Source: Acanthaster planci (Eukaryota > Echinodermata > Asteroidea > Valvatida > Acanthasteridae). Taken from it: a stretch of DNA of 62,000 nt. Shown here one piece after another: positions 12,001-23,200 of this stretch. How positions within the stretch are numbered: the stretch's first letter is position 1; the number at the start of each line of letters is the position of its first letter. Location of the stretch: contig NW_019091645.1 of assembly GCF_001949145.1 (NCBI RefSeq), positions 80,739 through 142,738 of the forward strand, written 5' to 3'. Under the pieces are notes generated by a model, which worked only from the letters and a program-made list of their open reading frames with translations, was not told the origin of the DNA and made no database searches. Made by a program: the position numbers and the translations under genes.

Positions 12001-15000
12001 TGAGCAATGGAATCATTTGGAAAAAAAATGTGAAAATCAAAAGTGTAATGATATTTTGTGATTTGTCAGCACCGAAACCAAAGCAACCATGTCCAAGAAG
12101 GTAAGGTAAGCTACTTTGCCATTGGCGATGTTACCATGGCAACAGCAACGAGAAGATGACAGTGTTTAATAACGCCATTGTATAATTGCAAATATGGATA
12201 AGTTCCTTGTCAGGCATGTTGCTTGGAGAAAGTACTCTTTCATTTGAACAGACTTGACCCCAAGCGATCGGCTGTGAGCTCAGTTTTTTACTATATCCCG
12301 CTGTGCACAACCAAAGATTCTATGCCCCGACCAAGTAAAGTACTTCACGCATAGCCGTTCTTGGGTTTGTGCATATAATACCCATAAACTCAGCTGCTAA
12401 CAGAGTTATGTCAAACATTTCATGCGGAGGCGGTAAGAAGTATCAGAGAATCTTTGACAAATTTCTGATGCAAATAGAAGTATGGTTTGATAATTAGTTG
12501 TGGCAAATTAACTAAATTTGCGGGAATTGTCATATGAAACAATTGCCTTCTTCGATGATCCAAGGAGCGTCCTGTTTCTTTCTCTGCTTCGCCGAGGAGA
12601 AAATGGAACGCCAATTCAAGGAGGCTAGTTTTACCACATCGCCTGAAACAGTGAAAATTTTTTAATATTTGTCTGTCAGACCTAAACGATAATTGTCCTT
12701 TCCAGTACAACAAGGCTTCTTAATTTAAGACTGATCCCTCAGGCAAAATGCATTGTTCCCACATTTTTATAGGAAAGCAGTGTGAGGGAGTGACCTTCAT
12801 ATTTGTAATTGACTTGTTCTTTACAGCGACGAGAACAGATGAAATCTTCTTAATGATATAGTCTTCCCTCGAGGCCTCCACAATATACACTTCTCCATTG
12901 ACACACTGCCCCGGACTCCTTGGAGGAGGTTACGGCTGGATAGCACTCTAGTCTTGAAAAAACCCTCAGGCACGTGTTGGCTCGCATGACGAGCAGTTTT
13001 AATAAAAGAGGTGTGCCTGGATGTAAAATGATGCGGAAGTCAATATTTCTGGAGCGTTTTGTCATCTGTTACGGCAAGCGTTAGGCGCAGCTATACGGAC
13101 AATATTTAATACCATTAGTTACGGCGGGTTCTTGCAAAATAAAATTCATTAAAGGTCCAATTGCAAACCTTTAATGTGCCCATAATATTGCAATCACAGA
13201 GATTTAACACAGTAATGCAAAGAGCTTGGGTATCGAAGTAAGTGATTAGAGTTTTTTCAATGGAAAAAATTAGGCACCAAGCTCATTCGTTTTTTCCATC
13301 TACCTTCTTTTTTTGGCCAGTGGGATACAGTGCCTACAATTAATTATTGAGGAACCGTCCAGCAGTCTCATTGGCAGATTACTTCGAATACAAATGATGA
13401 AATCAATCTAAACGTGTGATGACTGCAGGCTCAGCCAATCAGAGGCTTCGATGGAAGGAGGCAAATACCTCCCGTTCTTATCGGATGAGCAACGGTGCCC
13501 GCACATGTGCATGCGTGTTGCCAACTGGCTTCAAAATGGCAGCTTTGTAAGTATACGCCTCAAGGGGATGTAGGAATGGTAACTCAAATCTCTCGAATTC
13601 ACAGCAATAATCCATCCATCCATCATAATCATTGGAATTGATGGAAGTGTTTAACTTTAACAACTAACGAGTTCTGTCATGAAGCATGTACATGGCGTCG
13701 CCATTTCGCCTGCACCGAACACGTTATCTTCATTTGACAACGATTGGCTCTTCCCCAGAGGAAAACGGTGTCGGAGTTGCCTAAGATTTTATCAAAGCAT
13801 GACAAACACTGAAGTCTCAAGCCTCATGTACTCGAATATTTTTCTACGGAACAAAACTCATGTTGGAGCAAATCGAAAATAAATCTCTAGTGACAACACG
13901 AACCCTACTCTCCCTTCTGTTGACACAGCGGGCTGGAATTGAGCTCAGACTGTTAGCACTTATTCAGGATTACCTCATCAACATGGAGAGAAAAATCCAG
14001 TCATTATCCGCCGTCCAATTAGTAGTTACCAAGGACTCGTTGGCCAGCATCATTAATTTATGGGTGCCGGGTGCTTGGCGTAGTCGTTCTTGAAATGTAT
14101 GGTAATTTCCGGGAAAAAAGAGCGGTTACTCGTGGAGCACAAGGCCGCACAGCAACAGCAGTGCATTAATTCTGCACAGACGGTCCTCTGAAGCATGAAC
14201 TATCAATTACGGTGAAAACCTACACTTTTTAATTTATTTCGAAAATCAACCCCCAAAAGACACACAGTTACAAACCAATCCACATAAACATTTCAAAAAT
14301 TCCCAAAGACAAACCGACAGATGAACCCGTGCCAATAGATAAAGCCAAGCGAGAAGCGGAGCCCGATCCCGAACTACGAGTAACTACCCCAAATCCGGAA
14401 CCAATGAAAAACTCTAACTCAACCATGACCAACACGTAACACCAACCAATCAAATATCACATCCCAACTGGCGTTCTTCCATAGGAACCACAAAACGAAT
14501 TTGGAGTCTGGCGGCCACCCAACCCCATCCAATGGAAACGCGTATTGTTGAGCAAACCACTGATAAGCATTACGTAAGGTGTGTTTACATGATGAAATAA
14601 CCCTAGACTAATGGGTAAAAGAAAGACTTCTGTTTACAGTTATTGCATATTTGCCTCTACATCGTAAGACCATGAGTATTCTTGAGTCGATGCCGCATTT
14701 AGAATTTAGAAATCTTTTCTCGGACTGGACAGAAAAATGAGCCTGCACGTTTACACGACCAGGAATGCCTGAAACGTTTTGGCCCCGTTGCCCCCATTTC
14801 CATTAGACGCATTTAAAACCACTGGTCCTTGGTGTAAGCTCGGATCCCAAGGGAATCCTTCGTTGCCCTTAGCAACAGCCTCGTTGTTTAAGCCCCGTAG
14901 CTAGCTGTTCGATCGGCTTGAAACGAATTCACCTTGCCTTTCAGACTGCTTGGAATCTTGTACATCCAGAAAACCCACAGGATCTTACAGACAATAAATT

Positions 15001-17224
15001 AGCAGTCTTGAACCTAAACCTTGCACTGTTAACACGGATATGTTTATGCAATCTGTAAACGTTACAAATACTTTACTCGTGGAGAGTTAACAGTCACAAT
15101 TTTGGCAGTTTGACTCGAGTCTCAACGAACCTTACCTTCATTTTAACGAATGATAAAAAAATGATTAAACGGTGATTGATATTTGACCATGAAGTAAGTA
15201 GGTGTAAAGACGCCACTGTAGGGAAATAGCTAGACTCGTGTCTCCAAATTCATTGCCTCTTTATGACTAAGGTACGTGTAAGTAACCCTCTTTATTGATG
15301 TTTGAATGTTTACGATTGCGTAAGCAAGGATACTGACCAATTAACAACAAATATGACTATCAACGGCTTGGCTAATGTGGGGGGGGGCGTTGGGGCGCGC
15401 TCCCATGAAAAAAATCGTCGCTCTCCAGTTGTCCCCCCCAGCTTGATGTGATCACGATTATGTAAATGTATTATGTCAGAGATCCAGTCAGCCCCCCTCC
15501 CCCATTTTAACGTGAAGTNNNNNNNNNNNNNNNNNNNNNNNNNNNNNNNNNNNNNNNNNCCCCCCCCCCCCTTTTTAACGGGAAGTCCCCCCCCCCCGCC
15601 GCTCGCTCCCCGGTGCTCAGGATCCTGGCTACGCCGCTGATGATTCCTGAAGTTAAACGCTGCCTTATCTGAATTCTAGTTCTTCCCCCCCCCAAAAAAA
15701 AAATCGATTTCAGTGCCAAAATTATAATTATTTGTTTTGGCTGGTCGCAACACAACACCAAGACTTCTGAAATTTGGCGGTACCAAAAATGTAATAAAGT
15801 TGTGGAAACTTTCTGAACACCTAAGCACAAAACCAAATCGACTTACCACAGCATGAAGAGTCCGAATATTGCGTTGGTGGCCGATCCCATCTGCGGTGCG
15901 TCGTTCCCCTCGACGAACCTTCCCGTGCGAGGTTTAAGAATCAAGGTTGCCACCAGTCCAGTGACACCGCCCACCATGTGCACCGCCCCCGCACCAGCGA
16001 TATCGACTACGCCCATAGTCTTTAGCCAGCCGTGCTCTCCCCATATCCAGTTGGCGGGGATGCAGTAGACCACGGTGTTGAGGAATGAGAACACGATGTA
16101 GGTCTCTAGTTTGGTCCGTTCTGCCATGGCGCCACTCACGATGGTCGTAGCCGTGGTGGCAAAGGACGCGTGGAAGAAGAAATTGGCAAAGTTGTCTCCG
16201 AAGTCAGGGTCCGTAATGTCGCGGTCCATGAAGAAATCGCCTACGCCGACAAAAGGATTGTTGGAGTCCTTGCCAAAGCTGAGGCCGTATCCAAACATCC
16301 AGTACGATATGCCACCAAACAACACATCCACGGCGTTCTTCACCATGATATTTACCTGTTTTAAGAAAGCACTACTATTTAGCTCTGAAAACAGAGTAGA
16401 CGTTAATGTCAAAACCTTCGATATAAAACCTAGTATCTATGTAGGCTGCATAATACAGCCGTATGAGCTTGTTACGTAAGCACACACCGTTTGAGGCATA
16501 GATCTGTGGAATTTCAGATTGATGCGGTCACAGGTCGACTTACCTAACCCTAACAGTTCTGAATCAAACAAGCACATGCAATTCAATTCCAATTTGTCAC
16601 AAGTCCCTTCATAACTCCAGTCACAAGTCCTTTCACACGACTGGTCATAGTAACTTTGGGAACAACGGCAAAGGATTTTTGTCGTAGTTCACATTGTGAT
16701 ATCAGACTGAATGGCATGTGGTGGACATGCAGGATCTTGGAACAGGAAGTAGACTCGACTACCAGTCTAAAAACATTTTGCCTACAATAAACAACATTAA
16801 GTTTTAAGTCCTAATTTTCAACAAGACAAAGCACAGTCGTATTTCAGGCTTAGTGCTTCGGGAATATTGCATTCAGCAGATTAAAAGTATAGAACTGGGT
16901 TGGAGTCGACTTCAGAACCTTTGAAACCCACTACTGGTCATAATTTTGAAATTTCCACTTGAGTTCACTTGATGGGAAAATTGCCACGTGGCTCTTGCCA
17001 TGTGGTCTAGCACCTACCTCATTCTTTTGTGAGGCACTGCCCGACTCCAAGAGGCCGAAACCAGACTGCATAGTGAAGATGATGAAGGCACTAGTTAAAA
17101 TCCATGTTGCGTCGTCCCACTTGGTGAGCGGTGTGTCCACGTAAAGTACCGTGTAATTGGTATGGTTTTTCAGGTAGTCAGGCAGAGATGGTAAATCATC
17201 GAAAGCCATTTCTGGCGACCACAC
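5458..17224 (-). CDS. Ammonium transporter, AMT family, minus strand, one exon missing
   Basis: Recognised exons in coding order: 17018-17224, 15847-16355, [one not found], 8152-8211, 7608-7684, 6954-7175, 5458-6062. Phases agree at every junction seen. The product is an integral membrane channel moving ammonium/ammonia. TM1 carries MQSGFGLLESG, the AMT N-terminal signature. Exon 2 has FFHASFATTATT (pore phenylalanines), a DIAGAGAVHMVGG segment whose Asp (about 187) and His (about 195) match the E. coli AmtB Asp160 and His168, and LILKPRTGRF. A later exon has DDPVGVVPVHALAAIWGLL, holding the second pore histidine. The last exon ends the core with GLRVPLHEE and GADIVEHS, the conserved AMT C-terminal segment, then a long polar tail. 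The piece between FMLW and SAVATITAS (normally about 35 residues) is missing; it should start after TG and end before A. It is AMT-type, not Rh-type. Confidence 0.9.
6600..6725 (+). repeat. Dispersed repeat family A, copy 1
   Basis: This segment lies in an AMT intron and carries AGGTGGTACGCGTGTGTGCC, CCAATACGG and GCGTCAAGCTGAAGAATGCG. The reverse complement of 22850-22965 has the same words in the same order, and a shorter copy is at 8800-8880. Conserved CCAAT-like words sit among GC-rich parts. Confidence 0.6.
6954..7175 (-). CDS. AMT exon with second pore histidine
   Basis: The exon follows acceptor cccgctag and ends AAAG|GTAGGC. It encodes ALCALAQPWHGLVIGMAG, then DDPVGVVPVHALAAIWGLL. 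The His after VP corresponds to the second member of the twin-histidine pair lining the AMT pore. The exon closes with a polar linker GIEKPLSTKKG. Confidence 0.9.
7608..7684 (-). CDS. AMT micro-exon: YITRRKKF and VNGILG-like segment
   Basis: A 77-base exon between tttcttgtcag and TCTG|GTACGT. It encodes YITRRKKFYVSYVINGILG, the basic loop followed by the conserved NGxLG helix of AMT proteins, ending SLVAIS and one base of the next codon. Confidence 0.87.
8152..8211 (-). CDS. AMT micro-exon: SAVATITASIGGG segment
   Basis: A 60-base exon lies between acceptor gttttaacag and donor CTGAG|GTTAGT. It reads SAVATITASIGGGMSAIFL plus part of a Ser codon; AMT proteins have a closely similar segment after the GGKW loop. 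It joins in phase to the exon at 7608-7684 to give FLSYITRRKKF. Confidence 0.85.
8212..15518. other. Long AMT intron(s); missing AMT exon expected here
   Basis: By gene order the unlocated AMT exon should lie in this interval or in the gap that follows. I looked for a minus-strand exon starting with G, ending phase 2, and encoding a GWLGFN...GGKW-like segment, and found none. Several open frames up to 161 codons occur (for example 10614-11099 plus) but have no splice logic or recognisable motifs. Read as intronic. Confidence 0.45.
8800..8882 (+). repeat. Dispersed repeat family A, copy 2
   Basis: It carries GGTAGGTGGAACG, CCTCTTCGACCAATAGGGTG and GATTTGTCAAACGCGTGCC, matching copy 1 in the same orientation and copy 3 (22850-22965) in reverse. 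Confidence 0.55.
15360..15640. repeat. C/G-tract repeat around assembly gap; possible MITE end
   Basis: Poly-G and poly-C runs surround the gap. The words CCCATTTTAACGTGAAGT just before it and CTTTTTAACGGGAAGTCCC just after are copies of one unit, so the gap probably sits in a tandem repeat that broke assembly. At 15623-15639 the reverse strand reads CAGCGGCGTAGCCAGGA, resembling the CAG-started ends of common MITEs such as the one at 51892-52035. Confidence 0.6.
15519..15559. other. Assembly gap, 41 N
   Basis: A run of N in the AMT intron. Its true length is unknown. Confidence 0.99.
15847..16355 (-). CDS. AMT exon 2: central channel core
   Basis: This 509-base exon encodes about 169 residues covering TM2 to TM5-6, including FFHASFATTATT, the Asp/His pair of the DIAGAGAVHM segment and PRTGRF. 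It ends CTGTG|GTAAGT inside the Trp codon of FMLW, so the following exon must start with G and continue the conserved GWLGFN-type segment. That next exon was not found. Confidence 0.9.
17018..17224 (-). CDS. AMT exon 1: N-terminus and first membrane segment
   Basis: The ATG at 17222-17224 opens MWSPEMAFDDLPSLPDYLK; an NHTNYT stretch gives two possible N-glycosylation sequons (NHT, NYT) before TM1, consistent with an outside N-terminus. TM1 contains ILTSAFIIFTMQSGFGLLES. The exon ends AATGAG|GTAGGT in phase 0, which fits the next acceptor AAAACAG|GTAAAT. Confidence 0.88.
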
Positions 17225-20200
17225 TCAATGACAGTGCCTGCGTAATTAACAACGTCAATTCCTCAAAGAAGTTACTTGCTATTCAACAGCAGCTAAGGAG
17301 CAGGTATGACAAGATTACCCGGATACTTAGTCTGAAAGGCACATCTCCACTGAGTAGCACTGATCTTTCTTGTCACTGATTCTGCCAACGCCAGCTTAGT
17401 CAATAAATTCATCCACCAGGTCCGTTTCAACCCAGCTCACGCCAAATAAAAGGCCAATGACACACTCCACGATAGTCGGAAAATCCAAATTCAGCAGGCG
17501 AATTGTCTTGTCAACCTTTCGAGAAACACTTGTCGCTGATCAATCTTCGAGCAAAGCCATGGATAAAAATGTCTTCAGCGTAAAACACGTGCATCCCCAT
17601 GAGCGGTTCCACACTCTACAGGTATTCGCCAACAACGGCCACATGCATTGTAGTGTGTCCTAGATGTAAATTAAAAACTATACCTCGAGTTAACTTGAAA
17701 AAAATTGGTTAGCATTTGTACTTTAAGTCACAAAACCTTCTTTCATTAAAAGAACAGCTCCAAAAGGCCATGGCTGACGTACGCTCCCCTGCTGTGAGAC
17801 GATTGCTGAATTAAGGTTTTCGTACATCGTTTTGCTATCGCACGTGTCACTCACGATACTGACATCTGCAGGCGGGGAAATGATGCGTGCGCACAATCCG
17901 CAGATCAACGAAAGCCCAGTGATGCCATCAACTATATATTCAAAAGATATGCAGTTCTGCGTTTTATTTTATTATCTCTCATAAAAACGAACTTCAAACA
18001 TTATTTAAAAACAAACTTAGAAAGAAAAAAATTGATTCCAACATAAAAGCCTTAATCTGGACTTACTTAATAAGTTTACAAAGTTTGGGGAATAAAAAAC
18101 ATATTTCGTAAACATGAACATGGGAAAAATGCATTCCATAAAACGGACTTCAAAAATATACTGTACTTCACTTTTGACAACATAAACCTGATGGCAACTC
18201 AGACCTTCCGTACATATCACATCATACGAACGCAAAACAGTGATTTCCAGCCTGATGATTGAAAGGATAGTCTCATAATCCAGCCTGCAATAGGACTTCG
18301 TGAAATTAGGGTTACACTCCTGTTAACACGTATAACATGCTCGGACACAGCCTCCAATTGGAATGCACGCTTGCAGAGTACAATACCCCATCGCTAATAC
18401 TAAATTTTATTCACAAAACCCAGCTTATAAGACATAGTATTGAGCTGCCGGAATTGATATGGCCATATGTATCAAACGTACTTAAAGTTCTTTGATAGTC
18501 CCTAGGCCCACAACTAAAAATTTATGAACCGTGGCTTCTAATCGTCAACGCAGCCCGCTCGTAAACGCTGCATTTTTTGGAAGGTACAGCCCAAAATGTT
18601 ACTGGTATGCTGTTTCCATAAAGAAAAACACAATATACAATTACTCTCAACGTGCAGAGTTCATTTAAACCCAGCATGACGCTGTTGGTATTCTTCACAA
18701 GTCCTCGAATATTAGAAAGGTGCTATCATGTAAATTGCTGCACTGCATTGGAAAAAGCGTAAACAGTTCTGTAGCCACGGTATATTAAAACGATAGAAGA
18801 ATTCGTGCAGTACGAATTTAGAGCAATATTTAATGGAAACCTGAAAAATAAAACAAGCGAAACTCATTTTTTTACGCTGTGGTAAAACCATGTAAAATTC
18901 GCAAAGGTCAAGGCAAACGTCAGGTTATCGTATGCCATGGTGACAAACATCATGCGCTAACTCGTTTGCAAATACCATTCCTCGCTTTACATCTACGAGA
19001 AGCGGATGGTAACCTATCCTTATGCTTCCATTGCCATTCTAAGGTGGGTACCAGCCTGGTTACCAGGCGATACCAATATTTTTAACATGTATTTTTTTAA
19101 TAGCGTGTCAGTGTGAGTATTGTAGCCAGTCTAGATTAATTCCCCAGGCTGTTTTAAAATTGATGAGGAACTTGACTGATTCTTTCCTATGTGTCGCTTA
19201 CCGATTCGAGCTGAAGCCAATTTAAATTAACCAACATTCTAATTTATTGCATTGTTTCGTCGCCAACATTTGAAAAGAGGCTCCATACTCTGAGTTTCAG
19301 GTTTCAGTTTCTTTTTTCACAATTCAGTTGCCACTGACTGCCTACTGATGGCTGAAAATAACACACACAAATGTAAACAATTCGAAAATGGGAACCACTC
19401 TCTGAAAGAGAGGGGATGCCATGGTGGCGTTATTAATTAAAATGTTTTGCTGTCTTAAAAATTACCTGCAAGGAACTCTTTTTAGACATAATTTGTCGGC
19501 AATATTATACTATTCGGAAAGGAATGAAAAGTGTTTGTCATCTGTGTTAAATATATTCAAAAGTGCATGTTGTAAATATTTAAATTTGTTAATGCTTTCC
19601 TGGACATCTAAGGGCGGTGTTGCCTTGATGTAATCCAGGGAAGACATGGTTCAGTGGATAGGTTTTCTGTTCAAACTGTGAACCCAGAATTTACTCACTG
19701 AAAGCATTTCTGAGAAAGGGACGATTGTTTGATTTGCTACGGACATACAAAACCAAAAACATACTGTTTTCGTGCACAAGCGAATGTGGTTTCTTCCTGT
19801 TTTGCTCATGAATATAGATATTGTCATGAGCTTAAACCTCCAAAGGGAAGGAGATCTCCCTTTAAAATAATCAAACAAAAACTGAAAATGAGATTGACGG
19901 AGACATAAAGGAGACTTGCGAGGTTTGTATTAAAAAAAGTAGTTAACCTTCATCACTTAGGATTAGCTTCCCAAATGCTTCAAAATGTGCATGTAGGTAT
20001 ACCAGTAAAAGACATGCCAAAAACTGAACATCTGCGTCTTCCTACTCCAGACCATGGACCAATTTACAAACAAGTGTGATCAGCGCGCGCACCTAATACA
20101 TCTACGCAAAACAGACTCCAAAGTCGCAACACTCACCGTGTTCCAGTGCGCCAGCTTTCCTTCGTGTAATAATATCTAATGAGTTTGGACCCTGAATGCG

Positions 20201-23200
20201 GACCACTTAGGCTTCGCGTTCTGGTCTACAATTACTTGGCAAGCACAACAAGTGATTAATACCTTAATGACATCGATTAGTGGACTATTCCGGCCATGCA
20301 TACTCATCTACGTGTCCTTTCAAAGGTCGAAAACGTACCACCCAGTTGTTTTTTTCCATGTTAACTAATTGCCATCATATGCCACCATGGGCATTCTCCC
20401 TATATTCCGTAGTAGGCCTAATGTTTCCGCTGTGCCATACACGACTTTTTAAAACTAAGCTCCACACTAAATGAGAAAGCAATGGCAATGGTAGTTTCCT
20501 AGTTAATAACCCACTTGCCTTCCATCACATTCACACAGAAGCAATTACCGTGTTTTTCCAACGACGGCAGTGTTTCGCTTATGAATATTCAAATTAGCGC
20601 GAGAGTAACAATCCAAGCGCTTGCTACAGCTATCCATGCCCTCAACAAATATCAAAATAAAACGAAAGCAAATTAGAAAAAAAGGTGAATTTGAGTTTTA
20701 AAAAAAAGAACTGATATCTTGGGTCTCCCTTGTTATTTTATGTAGCTGCGTGTACTGTTACTGCGAGGCTAGCGCTGTTACGAAAGCGTGAGTACCAGAC
20801 CACGTTGCCCCCGGCCTTGTATGTTGCAGGCCAGCAAACAGGTCCCAAATTGACTGCGCGGACCGAATCACGATTAGTAGGCTGTCAAATTCTCTGCTGT
20901 CAGAGCCTTTCATTGCACGTGGACTGGGTGATTTGTTTTAAACAAGGTGGAGGAAATCCAGCGGCAGGACTGCCAGCTTATTTTGAAAATATCGGACGAA
21001 ACGGGGCCCTTTAAATGGCTATACTTTGCAATGGAGTGTAGGCATCCATTTTCAAAATGGCGATGGGCCTCATGACTGTTTTGAGGGATGATTTTCTCTG
21101 GAGAGAAATATCTTCAAAGTCATCGGTAAGGACAATGAAAGATGAGAAAATGAGCTTTAATTTGACGTGTCTTGAACACTTGTGAAACATATAATTTTCC
21201 TGATTTTTTAAAGTGAGGATATTTGTCACTGTTGTCTATAGCAGCTTATTTACTGGTCTTTACCCTGCAGGCAACTATCCTTCGATGTCCAAGGTCGCCT
21301 GTCCTGTAGCAAGGACATGTAAATAATTGAAACTATTCAAAATAATAATTATACCGAAAGCCAATTCATCAAAGTCGACAAGTGTATTCATGGTTTGTTC
21401 ATCAAGCAACAATTATTGTACAGGGGAGGCACTGTTCGTCCTTTTTCTGTTCATATGGAGCTATCAGAACATGATTGAGTTCAATGCTTTGAATGCTTCG
21501 TCTGAGGTGCCGATATCCTGATGATGTGAGTGATTAAACGTTTAACTTTGCTGAGCAAATCACATTCCTGGCTCACAAGGTGGATAGGTCCTTTGATAAT
21601 CCTTTCCCTTTTTACAATGATGTTTTAATCCATCAGAGTGTCTTACATGGAGGTTGTTTTCTATGGACAGACAAATCCTCTGTAGAATTTTTCCTGAATA
21701 GCTGCTTGTGTGACTGGTTTAATCAGTTAATGCAAACGTGCAAACAGGGCGCTGCTCACTTGTTTTGCCCCCCGGGTCTGGATCCGGCCTTGTCTACTGC
21801 GCCATCTCGTTGGGCCTTGTGAGGCTAGTACCAGACCAATCAGAATGCATGAATTCAGTATTTGTATTTCGTTCATACTCTGCTAGTCGAAAGGTAATTA
21901 ACAGATGTAAAACGGATTTCTTTGGGTGTCTGTATGCGGTATCTAAGACAATAAAACTAATTCCACATAATGTTTGCCCAAACCTTGGGCAAGTTTAGTA
22001 ATTTTCGTCATGCAATTCTTAACAAACCAGCTTTCCCATTTACACAGTGTCAAGTTCCAGACTTAACTAGAAACCATCACAATATAAAACGACATGAAAA
22101 ATTCTCAAGTTTCACATTTTGCAGGTTTGAAATCCGGAATAAAAAAGTCCAGCTCAGCTTTCCTCTTTAAAACACGATTTTGAGTTTTGGAATTCAGCGC
22201 CTTTTTTGTAAGTACTAAATCACATTGGTTGGAAACAGTACAGAAACTGTTCCGAAGTAAATATTACATCGATATGTAAATGCAAATACAGAATTGAAAT
22301 CTTTGCCAGCCACGACCTGCATTTACGAATGGCTCTCTGCCGGGCTTAATTGCAGCCAGGAAAGAGTAATCATGTTCACACGATATCAATGTAAGATACC
22401 GTAAATAGAAAAGAGACGCATACTTAAGATACTGGGACCGCTATCGTCCGTTTAGTGATGTATTCAAGGGTTTTTGCATTAGCGCCGACTCTTAGATGAT
22501 AAATGACAGCCTTTAATAAGTACGGGGCACTGGAAAAAACCGTTTCATCACCGACATCGTGACTTCCTTTCGATTGGCGACGGCGGGTAACGGCGGCACG
22601 CGGTGCTGAAACTGTGCCCTACGTGCCGCTTCACCAGTTTGGGGATTTTTCATGAAAGTTAATGTCTATATTTAGGGGCAGGTCGATCGGGCCACATGCC
22701 CAACTGCAAACATCGAGGTTGTTCAGTTCAGACTCTGCAGTATCCATATCGGTCGTTTTAACTTCCCTGCTGTTTCACCGCAGAGTCCGGGAGGCTATAT
22801 ACATTGAACTAATCCGATTAGACGCATTAACTGCGCTGGCACCGCACTCCGCGCATATTCTTCAGCTTGGCGCGCGCGTGAATTTAGCAAATCAAGACAT
22901 CCTATTGGTCGAAGAGGCATGTAACGCGCGCGTACCACCTAACCACGAGCGCTTTGCCAAGGTTTTAATTCTGCACTATCGATGCTCTACAAAGGTGCAC
23001 TGTTCAATTACGCCGTGTATTTCTATTCAGAACTTCTATTTTACCCTCCTATAGTTCATTGTAAAAACCACTGGGCGTCATTAACCAAACTGGGCGGACT
23101 ACTTTTAGGAAGGGATGTACAATTTTGTAATGGTTTTACTTTACATTTTATGGCCTTTTTGTTTGTTGACGCTAATGTCAGAGCGTTTTACTCGGTTTTG

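Noticed and set aside
14268-14453. Minus-strand frame with FGVVTRSSGSGS as the missing AMT exon
   Set aside because: It has a superficial likeness to the FGxSGGKW part, but the surrounding residues, phase and splice sites do not fit.
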